64,000 nucleotides of DNA, taken from NCBI GenBank assembly GCA_963924555.1, contig OZ004589.1, positions 5,022,001-5,086,000 of the forward strand. The letters are read 5' to 3'. The notes below the pieces were generated by a model. It had not been told where the DNA came from, did not search any database, and saw only the letters and a list, made by a program, of their open reading frames with translations. The position numbers and the translations under genes were made by a program. Of the stretch, positions 26,601-40,287 are shown piece after piece (position 1 is the stretch's first letter; every line of letters starts with the position of its first letter). The DNA is from Crambe crambe (lineage: Eukaryota; Porifera; Demospongiae; Poecilosclerida; Crambeidae).

Positions 26601-28336
26601 ATCCTAGCCAAGATGGCAAGGGTCTACTACATATTCAATAATCCATTCAAAAAAAAGAAGAAGGTTAAATTACTTAATAAAGAAATTATTTTATGGATTA
26701 CGGATTTATGAATTTTCATCAACATTATTAAACTATAGACTAACTAAATCACATCAATTATTAAAAGAGCTAATTATACTGGTATTTTTTTTATAGATTA
26801 TGAAGGACAAGTTTCTAATGCTTGGTGTGGCAGTCTTGGTGAACATAGATCTGGTCATCCTGGTCACATATACTCTTGTAGAAGGTATTCAAGAACACCT
26901 GGTTACAAAGAAAGTCAAATATACAACAATTGAAGGGGTAAGCATGAAGGACCTGAAGATACATTAAAAATAGAAAAAACCTATAGCATTAAGATCCATT
27001 ATAGAGGTATTGCCTTCTCTTAGAAGTACATTAAAATCCTCTTTTATGTAAAAGAAACATCCAATGTTTAGAGGATCTACTGTAGGATTTTCATCTTTCA
27101 TTGGATTCATTATCACAATTTCATTCATTTCAGGAATCTGGAATTATCACTGATAATTTTGTATATATTTGTGATTCCACTGCCCGTAATATCTTTCTCG
27201 GCATCCTTTATGGGTATAAGATGGTGCTTCAAATCATTGCACTCATTCTTGCCTTTGCTATCCGCAAGGTGAAGGTCAGAGGTCTTGATGATGCCAAGTT
27301 CATAGTGGTCACTGTCTATGTGACCAGTATTGATCTGGCTGTGATCATTTTATCCATTTACACACTTAAGGAAGTCATTAATGGATTTGCTACTCTGTTC
27401 TGCACTGGGTTCCTGGTTGGCACTACTGCCATCCTTGGCTTAGTCTTTGTGCCACTGGTAAGTAAATTAGTTAAGCCCTACAGTAACTGTTATGCTAGCT
27501 ATTAAATATTAATTGTCTGATAGCATCAACTAAATTAATTAAACAGGGTTGGAGAGGGCTTTAAATCTGCTTTGCTTATATGGAATTTCCATGATTGTAG
27601 CCAGCAATGTTTTTTTTTAAACATAGTAATTATAATTATGGTCAGCTTATAGCTAAAGAACAGCATCATGGACTTTATAGCTATACAAACTAGAGCACAT
27701 CTTGAACAAAATTCCTCTATACAGATGGTAGGCTTTTATAAGAATCCAAAAGGGGATAATATCTTTAGGAGGAGGAGCAATAGCTCTCATTCCAGAGAAA
27801 ATGGCTCAAGTAACAGTAGCAGTAGCAGTGAAGTGCCAGGACTGCAAAGGAGGATAAAAGAATTAGAAGATGAAGTCAAAGTATGTTAATAGCTCAGCTG
27901 TGCTAAAATTTTGGGACCAGAAAAAACTAGCTAGCTACGTTGTAAGAGGCTGGCTATCATACTCTATTATAGTAGTTGTTGTTTTTTTTTGTCTTGTATG
28001 TTTTCATATGCTACAGCAAGTAGCTACTTATCATGTTAGAGCCAGAGAAAAAAATCAAGCTTTTTGGTTTATAGCTGCTCTCTGTACACCAACATGGCAA
28101 ATTTTTTTGTAATAAATGAAATCCTTCTGTACGAAGCTAGCTATAATAATTATATTAATTGAGTTTCCAACACTCATTAAAGGCTATTTTTTCTGTTGTG
28201 TATAATTAGTATCCATGTATGTATGCAGGAGCTCAAGACTATTCAAAGGAACCTGGAGGAGATCCCAGTGAATCAAGAGTCTGTCCTCCCTCATGAGTTT
28301 GTGTGTAACACTGTAGAGGAACAGCCTATAATTTAG
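20645..28336 (+). CDS. GABA-B-like receptor, copy 3
   Basis: Exons: 20645-20944, 21203-21340, 23316-23486, 23566-23667, 24134-24199, 24410-24613, 24793-24928, 24986-25134, 25391-25469, 25541-25645, 25779-25923, 26426-26663, 26797-26937, 27134-27457, 27725-27880 and 28229-28336. The spliced frame is open for 853 residues. It has a signal peptide (LASILQSLLLIPVVQCSA), a Venus-flytrap domain, seven helices and a coiled coil (RRIKELEDEVK). It is the most divergent of the complete copies: loop 2 outside the membrane is four codons shorter (exon 13), exon 11 is one codon shorter, exon 12 has an extra lysine codon at its end, and the tail ends early (EQPII) without the KKMEE terminus. Introns share little with other copies except parts of introns 2 and 4. 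No break is visible, so it is probably functional. Confidence 0.93.
22742..22887. mobile_element. Compact foldback element in copy 3 intron 2
   Basis: The arms of about 55 bases pair almost end to end: GTTAGACAACGAGACCAA with TTGGTCGAGGTATCTAAC, and GTCTATTTAGAAACCT with AGGTTTCTAAACAGAC. The loop is short (near 22800-22830). It could form a long hairpin if transcribed. No coding potential. Confidence 0.65.
23811..24015. repeat. Two-unit tandem duplication in copy 3 intron 4
   Basis: Units of about 100 bases repeat GTGCTC(G/A)CCCCATGAT, CTTGCAG and GGAGGCTTGCTAATGCTCTA. Copies 4 and 5 have a single related unit in the same intron (GGAAGCTTGCTAGC...GCTTCATTAGGCC), so the second unit is specific to copy 3. 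Confidence 0.6.
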
Positions 28337-28713
28337 CAACAGGAACTATTACAATCCATAAGAAGACAGAAGAGCTATTATGAAACAGACAGAGTGTATT
28401 CATTTCATGCTTATCTTATGTTGCTATATTATGTGTGATGTGCTTTGCTGCAGTATTCATTATTTCCCCTTTGCTTTCAGCTAATTATAATTTTCTAACA
28501 TTGAAAGACGAAAGCAAATACGTATGTATAGCTACTAGCTACGTAGCTAAATATGCTTAATTGGTTCTTGTTCTAATTTCGAATAGGGAGGGAGGTCAAT
28601 CTCCTATATTCAATGGCTATAATTATTTCATTGTAACCCAGGCTTTAGAAAGAGAGGCAAGCCAGAAGGTCTACTGAGGACAACAGAGGTGTTGGAAGCA
28701 ATGGTCATGAAAT

Positions 28714-28717
<4 letters not shown>

Positions 28718-28749
<32 letters not shown>
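28718..28749. repeat. Poly-C run (32)
   Basis: Uninterrupted cytosines. Such runs are prone to length error in assembly. Confidence 0.9.
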
Positions 28750-29095
28750 AGATCACTGATTCAAGTTCTAGCTACAATTTGCTATATTCAAGCATCACAG
28801 GACACTTTGATTGATAGCTATAGCCACTAAATTTAACATAATGACATAATGCCTTTCCTTATAATCAACTTGTTTCCCCCCATCCCCCACAAGAATTGAT
28901 CAGGACCGCCTATGGACAAGCTCTGTGTCTGATCCGTACCTGGTGGGAGAAAGTGCATGGGGGGACAGTTGCCCCACTGAATCCTGAAAGAATTTTCCTG
29001 AGCATTGCAGCTAAAGATAATTGATGCATACAAACTAGCATAGCTAGTTTATCAAACTGGAAAATGCTCAAAATAGCAGAATTTTTGGAGACTAA

Positions 29096-29444
29096 TATAG
29101 AGAGTGTGCATGGAGGCTAATGCTTGGGGACAGCTGGAGACTACGTAGAGCTAGACAGCAAGAGATAACTGGAGCAGAATACTAGATGAGACTATACTGG
29201 AGGCAGAAGCCTACTAGACTATATAGTGAGGGAGCCGCCACAGTTGGAAACACTGAGCAACTGCAAGGGAGACAGCTGCATGGAGATTACAATGCATGGT
29301 AGGAGACAACTGGACACTGGGCAACTGCAGAAGACTAAAAGAGACTACTGGAGACATTGGGCAACAGCAGGCCTGAGGGGACTACATGGAGACATGTATG
29401 CAGCTAGAGACTACTAGTTGAGACCTATGGAGATCTAGCAACTG
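29096..29444. repeat. Degenerate GGAGAC minisatellite
   Basis: Loose tandem units built around GGAGAC(A/T)ACTGG and GGGCAACTGCAG, about 30-36 bases each and strongly diverged. The same vocabulary forms the cleaner array at 41931-42260. Confidence 0.65.
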
Positions 29445-29666
29445 CCATAAATTTATTCTGTTTATGAACTTCTTATGTGAAGGTAGTCATGAAATCAAGA
29501 TCACTGAGCATTTTATGCTCCAGCACCAGGGTTCTAAATATAGAAATTAGGTAAGCGTCTATTTGAAGGGGCTTACCCATGTTGCCTGGAAAGGCCAAGG
29601 AAACTCCAGCCAATGTTCTGCAAGTGTGCATATGAAATATTCACAGCTATCAAAAATTAAAAAAAA

Positions 29667-32600
29667 ATGCAGTACCTGCCAGCCACTATCCTGCAGTCAC
29701 TCCTACTGATAACTGCAGTGCAGTGTTCTGCTCTATCCTATGATCCAGATGACTATCTTGAAGTGTACCCAGATCCCAGGGACTCTGAGGTACTCCAGGG
29801 GAGAATTCCTCTCTACTTCGCTCTCATCCAGAGTCTGGGTGGACCAAACAGTCAGTTGGATGGATCTGGCACCTTGGCTGGAGTGAAGGTGGCTCTGGAC
29901 AAGATCAACAATGACAGCAGTTTGCTCCCAGGATACACTCTCCACTACACATTTGCAAATTCTAAGGTTATAGCTAGCTAAGATACATAAAATGTAGCTT
30001 TCTATCCAAGGAAGAATAGTCTCAGAGACCCCTCTCCAGATATCAAACTTTGTCTATAGATCTGTAGCTGCCCTACATTCCTGTACAACTAGTTTTGTAG
30101 TTATTTTTCATGCTTTTTATTGCAGCTCTATAGCTGTAATACAAGAACTGTCCCAGTATGCTTGCAGTTAGCACTGTGATATTACTGGTCAAATACCAGA
30201 TGAGTGTAGCTAGCCTTGTTCCCGGCCTTCAAATTGTATGCAGAATTGCCTGGGGACGAGGCAGTCGAGGCTATAGCTAGATATGATAGTATTGCTGCGA
30301 ACTATAGCTAATGAAGTATGCAGCAGACTAAAAATATTAGCATCTCTCCATAGGCCTTGTAGCTACAACCATAGACTATAGAGGTTCCAGAATGGACTGG
30401 AAATGATTAGCTAATTACATCCGCCTTGCGGTGTTCCGTATATTTATGGTAATACTTACCGGATATTGTATTCTGGGCCGGCTGTTTCCATCAATTAATT
30501 AACTGTCTAGTGAATTTCTACAACCAATATGTACCCAAAATGGACAAAAACAATACCATGCAACACTGCAAACTTTATATGAACTGCTTATATTACAGTA
30601 TGAGCTGGATTGGTTAAACTTGGTCCTAGAAAATTACACAAAGCAGGTATACTATTTGATAAAGAAAGGTGTAGTGGTTAGTAACAATGTAGTAGAAAGT
30701 TGATATGTATCTTTTAAAACTATTTACTAACATGTACTTCAAGTCCTCAACCACATTAACTATGGATGACAGAACTACTTCAGGAGATAAAATTACACAA
30801 AGTATTTATAGCTATGCAATTTTAACTGCTATAGAGCACACTTTAACTCGAGTTCATAATCCCAAGGTCTTGGCATCTTGTAGTATAGTCTCCCTGGCAG
30901 AGTTCAGCCTCTTCATAGCCACTTACAAGCTTGTACGGTTAACCACTAAAGTGATCTTTCCTGTTCATGGAGATACAGCTGCAGCGCAATAGGCGCAACA
31001 CGGATATCACACGACCGGAAGCGCTCGTTAATATTAATTTAATAGGCGTTTCCAGTCCAACTGCAGCCTGCAAAAAATATCATACGGTATATCTTGTAGC
31101 TGCATTGTACAATAAGTCTAACATCAAAAATTCGATATGAGGGGAGTAGTCGTCTCCACCATTTTATATGGCATACCCCTCAGTTTAGGTGAGAATTATA
31201 AACTAAACTTGTAAAGCAGCACTACTATAATGGCACTCATCTAACACAAGAATATAATCTTACGTAGCTATATGTGACAGTACTTGGGAAAAGGTACCTT
31301 TTCGCGCAAAAATTCATAATTGAGTTATTGGTATCATTTTAAAGCTCTTAATCTGGAGATTTACATGGCTTTTAAATCAAATTTATACACCACTTTGTTC
31401 CTGAGTTATACTTAATTGAATTTTACATCTCATGTACATTTTATATGTAGCTTGTAAACTTTACAAGTGTTTAACAGCTTTTAATGTTTTGCGCGAAAAG
31501 GTATCTTTTCCCATATAGCCATTGGTACATGGTTATCATAATAATCATGAATATAAATATACAGTGTAACAGGACAGTAAGCTTGAATGCTCTGCACTCT
31601 CAACTTTTCCATGAACCCAAAAAATTGGCTGTAATTGGATCAGGATGTTCTCTGGCTACTGAACCTGCAGCTGAAGTATCCCACTACTATAACATCACAC
31701 AGGTTAGCTATGTTGCATGTGGTAGATATTAATCCCAAAATCTGCATGGGAGAAATTTTTCAGCCCCTCCCCAAATTAATTATTGATATAGCTAAGCAAG
31801 CCATTTTGCTAATATTTCTTGGAGATCCCATTTTATAATCATGGCAACTAACCAAGTGCAATCATACCTATGAATACTGTGATAAGTACAATCTTAAGGT
31901 ACATACAGTCATAATGAAATTAGTATCTAAAACTAATTTCAATAATAAATTATATATTGGCAAAAATAGACTAATGGGCCAGTTATTTTTTTTCTTTGTA
32001 TTTTTAGGCAGCCAATAGCTAAATAAAACCACTGATAAATCACGCATCAGAGATAGTATACCATAGCCAAGCCAACCCATGCATGCATGATTCTTAAGTC
32101 ATTTATTAAAGAGACAAAATATGTAGCTACTTCTGGCAGTGGTAGCTACGTAGCTACACAGTTTGTAGACAAAACAAACCAGCCATTGACTCTTCATTTT
32201 TAATATCAAAAATTCCCCAAGAATAATAATACATACACATATATTTCTGGGAACTAGTGTCAACAAAGCTTGTAGATGAACAAGCTAGGTCTGACTATCA
32301 TAGTTATACTGTCCAAAATCATATGTACTTTTGGCTTGGTAGCTACCAGGAACTAGATACACATAGCTTGTAGATGAACTAAAAAGAATGTCTCAGTAGC
32401 TATCAGGAAGTAGTTTATGTTTCCTTGACAAGAACCCTAATTTGGACAAAGTATAGTGTAGTTACTGTGAGAATATACAGTATAATGGAAGTTAACTGAA
32501 TACTGGTCAAGTACAGCTAGCTAGCTAGTAGCTACACACAGTTCACTATCAAATTAGCTGAAGGGCTTCATCCTGAGCAGCTTTCTTTATTCTTATAAAA

Positions 32601-35600
32601 TCATGTATCATTTCATTTACACTATCATTCTGTACTGTGTATACTCATTATTTTGATCTCGAACATTATACGTATGTATAATGAGCATGACATAGCATGA
32701 AGCACTAAGTTATCTGTATGCATGGTTACCATTTGTTTTATTTCTTCAGTCTGCTCGTGTTTCAAATAATGTCTCTTCCATGTGCTATTTTTAAAAAGCT
32801 CTAATGGCTTCTACATCTAGCTATTATGTAGCTTCTCCTTGATACTTAGATGAACAAACACATCAGTTCTATTTTCTATTTCTGTCATTATGCATCTCTT
32901 CTTCATCCTTCGCTTAGATATCCTGTTTGTCTGCCTCTGGCATATTGAACAACAGATTCCGATTTCCTAGCTACTTCCAACTACTTGCTACAGCAGAGAA
33001 GATAGCCATTGGGTACTATGGAATCATCAAACAGTATCATTGGAGAAGGATAGATCTCATTGTGCAGGATGAAAACCTGTGGACAGTGGTAATTCCTTGT
33101 CCAGGTAGCTACAATAGAATAATAATTGATCAATAATTATTCACAGACCATGAATCGACTCAAGACTTTGCTGGATCAAAACGTGGAATACACTGAGCAA
33201 CGATTCAATACTAGTGCTGGTATCAAAGGCCTAGGCCCAAACCCATTTGTAAGTTCTGATAAAGCTACATGTATAGTTAGAAATTACAATAGGAAAGATG
33301 CAGTCTGTTTTATAATGATAATCATACATATAGGGCTGTTAGTGGAAGCTTGCTAGCTATAAGTGCTTCATTAGGCCTTGAGCAATAAAGATAGCAGTAT
33401 AAAGCTATGTAATTATAGCTACATAGTAAGCTACATATTAATTATCTTCCATATAGGATGAAAACTCGAGGATTCATCTGCTGCTCATGTATTCAATAAC
33501 TGCTATACAATTTCTCTGTGAGGTATGCCTATAGATAATTGTAATTCTATTTCATGTCTTTGATGTCTAGCTAACATTTGTACTATTTCTTGATACCATC
33601 AGGCATCTAAAACATAACGAAAGTGTCCTTATTATAGCTAATTATGATTATATCTATTGCATGATGGAAAAAATGAAGCAAGTATTGTAGCTATGGCTGA
33701 TAATGTGTTGCTACATTTTTCACTCATATTATTTTTGGCATACATGCATGCAGGCTTATCACAAAGAGATTCACTATCCCAAACACATAGTGATAACTCT
33801 AGGTAATTCCAGGAGATTATGGTGGAGGCAAGAGGTTCCTGGTCTCAACTGCACAGTTGACCAGAGAGAGAGTGTGTTACCCTCCTCCCTGGCTGTCACA
33901 CAAAACCGTTTTCTTTATGAAGATAAAGATGGTAATGTCACTGCTACATCTGGAATGGTAAGACAAAATAGCTATCCATGCAGTAAGGGATTAATACTTT
34001 TTCATAATAGACTAGTGCCGAGTTTTTTGCTGAAGAAAAGAGGTATATCGGGCAGCCTCCATTGAACATCACTTATACTCATTATTCACAGTACTGCCAT
34101 GATGCCACTTGGACACTGGCATATGCCCTCAATAAAACACTCAAAAGTAAGTTATCAAGAATAGCTTATCATCGAATTGAAAAAGTTAATTTTTATTTAT
34201 TAGCTATAGCTATGTTTTTGTTCGTTTCTGATTTGATTCTTCTGCTATTTTTATCATCCTATACAGGCCTCAATAATAGTGCAGTCAATGAAGAATTAGC
34301 TCAAGCTTTCAATGTGTCTCCACCATTCAAACTGGAGAAGTTCACCTACAATAATCACAAGTTGATGGATGTAATATTCCAACACCTGAGTAATACTTCC
34401 TTTAATGGAATAACTGTAAGTTTCATAACATGATTCCTACCTTCTAATTCCTACAGTACTGAGAGCTATGAAGGCTCTGTCAGTGATAAAGTATACATTT
34501 AGCAAGCTCAAATATAATAATGAGCTGTTAATAATGGTAGCTATGAACACCAAACTTCTTCATACAGTTAGCTACAGTTATAATAATGTGCATGCTTGAA
34601 CATTAGTAAATAACATTCCTAGCTAATTAATTTTCATACATGTAGCAAACTACACATCTTATATATTTCCCGAAAATGACTTAACCTGCCAACTGGCTAT
34701 ATATGTAACAAACCTGGACTGACTTAATTACTAGCTATATATAACCTTGCTATGCAGGGTCCAGTGAGTTTTGGAAATCAAGGGATAAGAAACCTTAATA
34801 ACAACATCATTTTACAGTATCGAACCAGAATAAGTGGTAAGTTAAGTTGCTGCCAGAGAATTATTTAGCTGAGTCATAATAGTAATGATTCTGAAAAATA
34901 CTTTTTCATTTTAGTCACTGGTGGAAGCACTTACCTTGACTTGGTGGAGATAGGGAAGGTCAATGAAAGCTTTCACTTCAGTTATGTAGCAGGGGAGAGT
35001 GTAAATACAGTGTGGCAAGGTACGTATAGCTATTACTTACGTATTATAGTGCCTAGCTCTATCCTGTACATAAGTAATTCATTTTCAGTTTTGCTATTAA
35101 TGTGCTTGCTCTTGGGAGTGTGAGAGAATAAATAGATGTAGGGATGGCTCTGCAAAGTTATGGAAACATAAATTGGTTATCAGTCCTAACCATAGCTATT
35201 TTGTTTGTTTTTAATTCAGGAGGAATTCTTCCTTATGATGGTGTGCCAAAGGAGGAGATAGTGACAGTGCATCCAGCCCTTCCTGCTGTCTACATAACTT
35301 TGAGTTGTGTTGGCATTGCATTTGCTATAGCATGTCTCATTTTCAACTTTGTCTATCGCAATGCAAAGTAAGTATAGATCAGAATTAATATAGCTATAAT
35401 TATATGGTGTTGGAGCTGGACAGAACAGACAGGTTCATGCGGTACTAGCTATAGGTTAAAGGTCATAAGAGCATGCTTATTGCATACAGCTCCTCTATAA
35501 CATGGAAACAAAGCTATTATATGTCGTAAGCTCTAAGTCATGGCATTAACTACACTGTACATAGCGGTTAGCTAACAATTTATCCATGTTGAAAATCTTC

Positions 35601-38003
35601 TAGCTTGGCAAAGCTTACATGTGCTTGGATATGACAACTGCACCTCTTTATTACAATTTAGGAAGTATTTATTTTGCGAAATGATTTCTATGCATCGGCT
35701 TGAACAAAGAAAAAATCTGTCAGCATATTTTCTGCTTCAGGGTTTAGCTATTAAACTTTAACATGGCTATATAACAAGTATGAAGATATTCCACATGAAA
35801 AATATGAATTATCTTTTATAGGTTGATCAAGATAGCTAGCACTAAGCTGAACTACCTGATAGGAATAGGAGCTATCATCCTCTATCTGAACATCATAATC
35901 TTTGTAATTCCCACCACTTCTCCTGATGTGGTGAATGGTTTCTGTAACCTGACCCCATGGCTGACAGCCATAGGCTACTCCCTCTGCTATGGCACCATCC
36001 TAGCCAAGATGGCAAGGGTCTACTACATATTCAATAATCCATCTGCCAAAAAGAAGGTTATGTATGTAAATTATTTATGAAATCCTCTATGTAACCTTAA
36101 TGATGTTTGTTTGTTTGTTTGTGAGTTTTGATTTGTTGATTATACAAACTAGAATACATTCTGAACCATATCATCAGTAGATTAAACAGTTATTAAAATT
36201 AAATACAATTATCAACATGTGTGTTAATCTTCATAGATAATGAAGGACAAGTTTCTAATGCTGGGTGTGGCAGTCCTGGTGTACATAGACCTGATCATCC
36301 TGGTCACATATACTCTTACAGAAGGCATTCAAGGAAATTTGGTTGCAAAGAGAGTCCCACATAAACAGATGCCTACAACAGTTGAAGGGGTAAGCATGAA
36401 TGAAAAGAAGATACATGCATGAAACTCTGAAAAAAGGGTCAATTTACAGCATTAATAAAGACTACCCATTTCATTTTCTATAGAGTTGAACGTTATATCT
36501 AAGTGAATAATTAACTGTCCGATATTTATAGATGTTGTCCTCTTTCATTGGGTCCTTGATCGGGGCCCCTGCCAATTATTGTAACTATAGCTACTCTTTT
36601 CATTTCAGGAACTTGGAATCGTTACTAATAATTTCGTATATATTTGTAATTCCACTGCCCGTGACATCTTTCTCGGCATCCTTTATGGGTATAAAATGGC
36701 ACTTCAAATAATTGCACTTGTTCTTGCCTTTGCTATCCGCAAGGTGAAAGTCAAAGGTCTTGATGATACCAAGTTCATAGTGGTCACTATCTACGTGACC
36801 AGTATTGTGCTGGCTCTGATAATTTTGGCCATTTACTCACTTAAAGGAGTCATTAATGGATTTGCTGCTCTGTTCTGCACTGGGTTCCTGGTTGGCACTA
36901 CTGTCATCCTTGGCCTAGTCTTTGTGCCACTGGTACGTAAGTCAGCTAAGCCCCTTATCAATATTATCACATGCATGCAATGTATTTATCACATACATGT
37001 AGCTAACCAGGCATATGAACATACATACATAGCTAGAGCTTTTAGATACTGCTGATGAGGAACAGCATGCATGTATGAGAGCACACCATAAACAAAACAA
37101 TTCTCTTATTGCTCTGTACAGATGGTGGGATTGTATAAGGATCCGAAAGGGAATAATATCCTTGAGAGGAGTAGTGCTGCGGAGGAGGGTTCAAGTGAAA
37201 TGCTGCGAAGGAGGATAAAAGTATTAGAAGATGAAGTCAAAGTACGTTAACAAAATTTTTGGAACCAGTTGCTATACCTCCTTGTAGGAGGCTATCATCT
37301 TCTAGTTCTGAAGATCATTATTTTGTATCATCATTAATAATTCTAATAATCATTAATAATTCTAAATCTAATGTCTTTTAGCTATATTGAAGGCTGAGAG
37401 TCATAACTGGTGCATGTGTCTGCATGCACATAATTTTATGTACCAGCTATTAATAATAGTTAGAGGGTTCCAATTATTATAATTATGGATTATGATTGCC
37501 ATGTTGGTGTACATCACTCTAAGATGATTGAGACTCTTAACGCTGCTTGGCATGGCTTATTAATAGGAAGCTGCCATATAGCTACTAGTATATAGACGGT
37601 GTGTCCACATGCAAATCTATAAGTATGAAATACAACCATGCACATTATATTAAAGCTTATATTGATTTCAGCTCAAACATAAACCAGCTTTGCTATAGCT
37701 ATATTAGCTAATGATCAGTCTTATATGAAAATAAATATAACTGGATTGCAACCCTTTATGAGTTTCCAACACTAATATTTCTATAGCTACAGTGTAGCTA
37801 GTTACAATATTATGCAATGTTGAGATTGCTATGCTCTATTCATGTAGGAACTCAAGACCATTCGAGGGAAGCTGGAAGAGACCTCAGTGAAACCAGAGCC
37901 TCTCCTACTGTCTGTGCTGCGAGACCCCCATGGGACTTTGTGTGACACTACAGAGGAACAGTCCAATACAGGAACAGGAAATAGTAAGAAGATGGAGGAG
38001 TGA
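29667..38003 (+). CDS. GABA-B-like receptor, copy 4
   Basis: Exons: 29667-29966, 31565-31702, 32918-33088, 33147-33248, 33457-33522, 33754-33957, 34011-34146, 34267-34415, 34758-34836, 34915-35019, 35220-35367, 35822-36056, 36237-36389, 36609-36932, 37122-37241 and 37848-38003. The frame is open for 861 residues. Domain order is signal peptide, Venus-flytrap domain to about residue 483, seven helices to about 770, coiled coil (RRIKVLEDEVK) and a tail ending KKMEE. It has the shortest coiled-coil exon (40 codons), with the serine-rich linker seen in copies 1 and 3 reduced. One exon-10 residue differs (VTGGS instead of VTDGS). Its introns align well with those of copy 5, its nearest relative, except for a 0.25-kb MITE in intron 1 and an inverted block in intron 15. 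Confidence 0.94.
31273..31515. mobile_element. MITE in copy 4 intron 1
   Basis: The ends are inverted copies: GGGAAAAGGTACCTTTTCGC at the left and GCGAAAAGGTATCTTTTCCC at the right. The matching site in copy 5 (around 45540-45600) lacks it, so it inserted after the 4/5 duplication. It belongs to the same family as 41170-41400, which shares the inner CATATAAATCTCCAGAT-type and CTTGTAAA-TTTACAAG segments, in opposite orientation. Confidence 0.7.
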
Positions 38004-38780
38004 TGACTTTGATTTTTTCAACAGCCAAAACTGCATAACTATACATTAGCTAGCTATATATGTATGTACCTTGCTGCAGCGCTCTGGCCCCTTTGCTTTT
38101 AATCCATGCATGTTTGCACACATCAACAGTATATAGTTGTATAGCTATAGTTATATGCAGAAAAATAGCTTTGCTCATTGTCAGCATGTTAGATATTATA
38201 ATAATAGAAAAATCCTTTGGTTGTGAGTGGCTTAGCTTTGAGTCTTTGCTTTCATGCATGCATGTTTATTAATTATAAGTGTTGTTGTATTTATGGTCAT
38301 CTATATTAAAATGACTATGCATGTGATCATTCTTTTGACTATAGCTATACCAAAAATGCCAAGCCAATTAAGGCTATGCACTGTCAGTACTATGTTGAGA
38401 CATAGCTACATACTCCTACAGTTGGTTATCTGGACACCTTTTCCAAATTTTTTTCCCAGGCTGCCAGATAATCAGTCCAGATAAGTGAAGTGCATTTATA
38501 GCTTGATGTATGGGCTAGTACTATAACAGCCTATAGAACAGTGTGCACAACTACTACTAAGTCACATTGTTGCAGTTAATCTTTAGGGTCAGGGCTGGCA
38601 TGCAATATCCAATTGCCATTGGAAATTGTGACTGTGTTCTCGTTCAGCACAGCATGAGATACATAACTCATGACATGATCATAATTATATGGAGTCATAT
38701 CTATGAAGAGATCATAAATATATGGGCAGTATACTCTCATGCTGCACCTACTACAGTACAGTCTGGTTAATGAGACTAAC
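38004..38780. repeat. 3' flank of copy 4, duplicated at 40288-40970
   Basis: This block recurs almost in full at 40288-40970. Shared phrases in order are AATCCATGCATGTTTGCACA, AGCTTTGCTCATT, GAGTGGCTTAGCTTTGAGTC, GCCAGATAATCAG, GGTCAGGGCTGG and ATATGGGCAGTA. A third, shorter version follows copy 5 (53790-53850) and stops after CATGTTTGC. Short frames here are not supported as genes. Confidence 0.85.
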
Positions 38781-39059
38781 TACAGTAGCTTTAAACATGT
38801 ATATACGTATATAAAAAAAGCAACAACAAAATTACTCCGATATGCATGCATGTTATAGTGGTTTTCACTGCAATATTCATCAAATGATAACTCTGTACAT
38901 TCACATCTCAATGCATACTTTTTCAAAAGCTTCAATTAAACTTCGATGCAGAGAGAGAACTACTTTGCCTGAGTGGGTTCTTGACCATCTAAAAACCATG
39001 ATCTGCAGAGAGTAAATTAAGCCAGCAAAGGAGAAGTGCATAATAATGTAGTTATAGCC

Positions 39060-39131
39060 AATTGGATCAGGATGTTCTGTGGTTACTGAACCCACAGCTG
39101 AAGTATCTCACTATACTACAACATCACACAG
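39060..39131 (+). pseudogene. Relic of receptor exon 2 (between copies 4 and 5)
   Basis: It matches the second half of exon 2 (ATTGGATCAGGATGTTCTG...ACATCACACAG) and keeps the GT donor. A two-base gain in the SHYYNI region shifts the frame, and the first half of the exon is missing. Confidence 0.8.
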
Positions 39132-39150
39132 GTTAGAGATAGTAGCTAGG

Positions 39151-39964
39151 GTGTCTAGATTCAGTGGATTGGGAATGGTGGAATGGAATACTGGAATCCA
39201 AGACTATTTTATGATTTAAACACACACTCTCCTTGCATGGCTTCCATCTTTTGCAGCCAGCCTTTTGAACCTTAAATTGAACCAGTCTTATACAGCCATG
39301 ACTAGTTTCATGGGTAGACAATTTGACTGCAGCGCAGGTGGATGACAAACAGGAAATGCAAAGTACTACAGTTTACACATTATAGTTTCCAGAAGCCATA
39401 GAAATCAAAGTTAGGTAAGCTGTATAATGAACACGAAAATTGTAAACATGAATTATTCTACATGCAGTGTTGCCTGGTTCATGGATTTATCCACAATCTG
39501 TATAAGAAAATTGTCTATGGATGTCTATGAATGTCAATGGTGGATTTTTTAAGAGAGCAACCTGGCAACACTGTGATGTATATGGTAGACATGAATGTTC
39601 CCAGTGATGAACATAAGCATAAAAAAAAAATTGCTGTCACAGAGGGTTGGAGTGCACAAGAGGAGATGTGATCATGTGAGTACATGCAGACTATAGTTAG
39701 CTTATTTTCTACTGATCACTTGTTCCTACTATAATTATATTATCAACAGTTCCCTGAGGATGTTTACTGATAACAATGATTAGGTTCCTGCAGGAAAAAG
39801 TTCCCAGGAAGATACACTAGCACTGATATCACTTGAAGGTATAGTTAGCTATAGCTAGCTGTATCAATTTAATGTCAAAAAGAAACTGGTGGCTGTATAT
39901 ATATAGTTTGATTTAGTATTGGCAGTATTCCATTCCAGTATTCCATTCCACCAAATCTAGACAT
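39151..39964. mobile_element. Inverted-repeat transposon inside the receptor relic
   Basis: The left end GTGTCTAGATTCAGTGG plus GGAATGGAATACTGGAAT faces the reversed ATTCCAGTATTCCATTCC plus CCAAATCTAGACATC at the right. Subterminal GGAATGGAATACT units repeat. No transposase frame is evident. The termini resemble the right end of the element at 4147-4914. Confidence 0.65.
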
Positions 39965-40156
39965 CTGTAGTAGCTAATCTGTGGGGGCTCTTATGTACAG
40001 TTATGAAACTGATGATGAGAGGGATAGTATACGTAGGAATACAAAACCTGTCTGGTTGCTTATCAAATTATGATAATAATAATAGGATGCTTCTGGGTAT
40101 TATATTTCACACTCAGGTATCGTAATTATTCAGCGAGTGAGCTGACTCTCTATCAT

Positions 40157-40287
40157 CGGAAGAGACTTCAGTCAACCCAGAGCCCCTCTTATTGTCTGTG
40201 CTGCGAGATTCCCATGGGACTTTGTGTGACACTACAGAGGAACAATCGAATACAGGAACAGGAAATAGTAAGAAGATGGAGGAGTGA
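40157..40287 (+). pseudogene. Relic of receptor exon 16 (between copies 4 and 5)
   Basis: It aligns with the last exon of copies 4 and 5 from GAAGAGACTTCAGT to the GGAGTGA stop. The frame is still open, but the exon lacks its acceptor and first codons, and no upstream receptor exons remain nearby except the exon-2 fragment at 39060-39131. It is followed by the duplicated 3' flank. Confidence 0.85.

Larger units (their letters stand above)
28337..29666. other. Spacer between copies 3 and 4
   Basis: Shortest receptor-receptor spacer. It contains a 32-base cytosine run (28718-28749), a degenerate minisatellite (29096-29444) and the copy 4 promoter region. That region has a decayed NRF1-like site, TGTGCATATG at 29625-29634, only 33 bases before the ATG. 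No independent gene is seen. Confidence 0.5.

Noticed and set aside
29226-29417. 63-residue plus-strand frame
   Set aside because: It lies entirely in the degenerate GGAGAC minisatellite.
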